NCBI GenBank assembly: GCA_964574985.1 | Contig: CAZNPH010000002.1 | Coordinates: 62,001-126,000, forward strand | Direction of reading: 5' to 3' | DNA from: CAZNPH01 sp964574985 | GTDB lineage: Bacteria > Bacteroidota > Bacteroidia > Bacteroidales > SM23-62 | Length of the DNA: 64,000 nt | Shown here: piece by piece, positions 63,706 to 64,000 of the stretch | Position numbering within the stretch: the first letter of the stretch is position 1 | Layout of the letters: the number at the start of each line of letters is the position of its first letter | Translations under genes and position numbers: made by a program | The notes under the pieces: generated by a model | Seen by the model: only the letters and a program-made list of their open reading frames with translations | Databases searched by the model: none | What the model was told of the DNA's origin: nothing

Positions 63706-64000
63706 TCTGTAATCAAAAGTTTGCCTTTAAAAATCTTTTTTTCCTGCCGGAACATCAAAATGTATATACCCGGCACCAGGTTCCCGGGTATGTTCAGAGC
63801 GGCCGGGTGTATGTTTTCCTTCCGGGTCATTTGTGTGGTCTTCCCTTCAAGGTTTATCAGAGAAGCTCCCCGGATCATTTTCCGGGAGTTCAGGCATGGA
63901 TGGCGGATTGAAATCCGGTCGCCTTTGGAGACCGGATTGGGGGATATTTCAAGGAATTCCCGGATGTTATGCCTGCAGGGGGAATACAGGTGCCCGGTGC
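63702..64000 (-). CDS. T9SS cargo protein, C-terminal sorting domain (partial)
   Basis: Only the last 98 residues are in the window. They are a type A T9SS sorting domain: FLEISPNPVSKGDRISIR, then GASLINLEGKTTQ, LNIPGNLVPGIYILMFRQ and the final KKIFKGKLLITE. This tail directs export across the outer membrane by the PorQ-type machinery and is removed on secretion. The cargo domain lies beyond the right edge. The stop overlaps the receptor start (ATGA). A secreted protein made with a BtuB/BtuG-type pair probably binds or processes the same ligand. Confidence 0.85.
   Translation of the reverse strand, partial: TGHLYSPCRHNIREFLEISPNPVSKGDRISIRHPCLNSRKMIRGASLINLEGKTTQMTRKENIHPAALNIPGNLVPGIYILMFRQEKKIFKGKLLITE

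Overview
The window is about 64 kb of a Bacteroidota chromosome, most likely from a Bacteroidales/Marinilabiliales-type anaerobe or a relative. The evidence is a type IX secretion protein (PorQ) and a T9SS C-terminal sorting domain, a TonB receptor paired with a beta-propeller lipoprotein, a fused glycogen synthase/phosphorylase, lipoproteins with short hydrophobic leaders, and repeated TAnnTTTG promoter boxes of the Bacteroidetes sigma-ABfr type instead of sigma-70 boxes.

Left part (1-30 kb) is mostly core genome: the 5' part of gatB, the glycogen fusion enzyme, ribF, ahcY, a Rieske-like lipoprotein, greA, a HIT protein, a minus-strand run EamA transporter - S41 peptidase lipoprotein - ruvC, rplU-rpmA-serS, a bifunctional nuclease, a PAS/GAF histidine kinase, a GT2 glycosyltransferase overlapping an ABC permease, an ABC exporter pair, recQ, tatC-lptB, tRNA-Leu, and tig-clpP-clpX.

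30.0-36.5 kb is a complete trpEGDCFBA operon preceded by a leader peptide with three consecutive Trp codons and a terminator, a classical attenuator. 36.5-45.8 kb returns to core genes: a lipoprotein, a second EamA transporter, porQ, cmk, ispH, pfkA, priA and a heptose kinase whose 3' end runs into tRNA-Pro.

45.9-59.5 kb is an accessory island next to tRNA-Pro. It is bounded by exact 36-bp direct repeats and has AT-rich genes in tight co-directional overlap: an HTH regulator, type III methylase mod (frameshifted near its end), a PHP-SMC-like ATPase, an AlbA_2/Schlafen-type protein, type III res, an unknown protein, and a large SWIM-SNF2 helicase fusion. It looks like a type III restriction-modification cassette with two extra defence-like genes placed between mod and res. 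No integrase is visible.

59.5-64 kb is class I fructose-bisphosphate aldolase, then a minus-strand operon: T9SS cargo (partial) - BtuB-like TonB receptor - BtuG-like beta-propeller lipoprotein, probably for cobalamin or a similar ligand.

The most unexpected non-coding signal is a ~110-base element present twice (12.7 kb minus, 37.5 kb plus). It has a nested hairpin supported by a compensatory base change, and each copy lies upstream of a different EamA-family transporter. It is a candidate cis-regulatory RNA.
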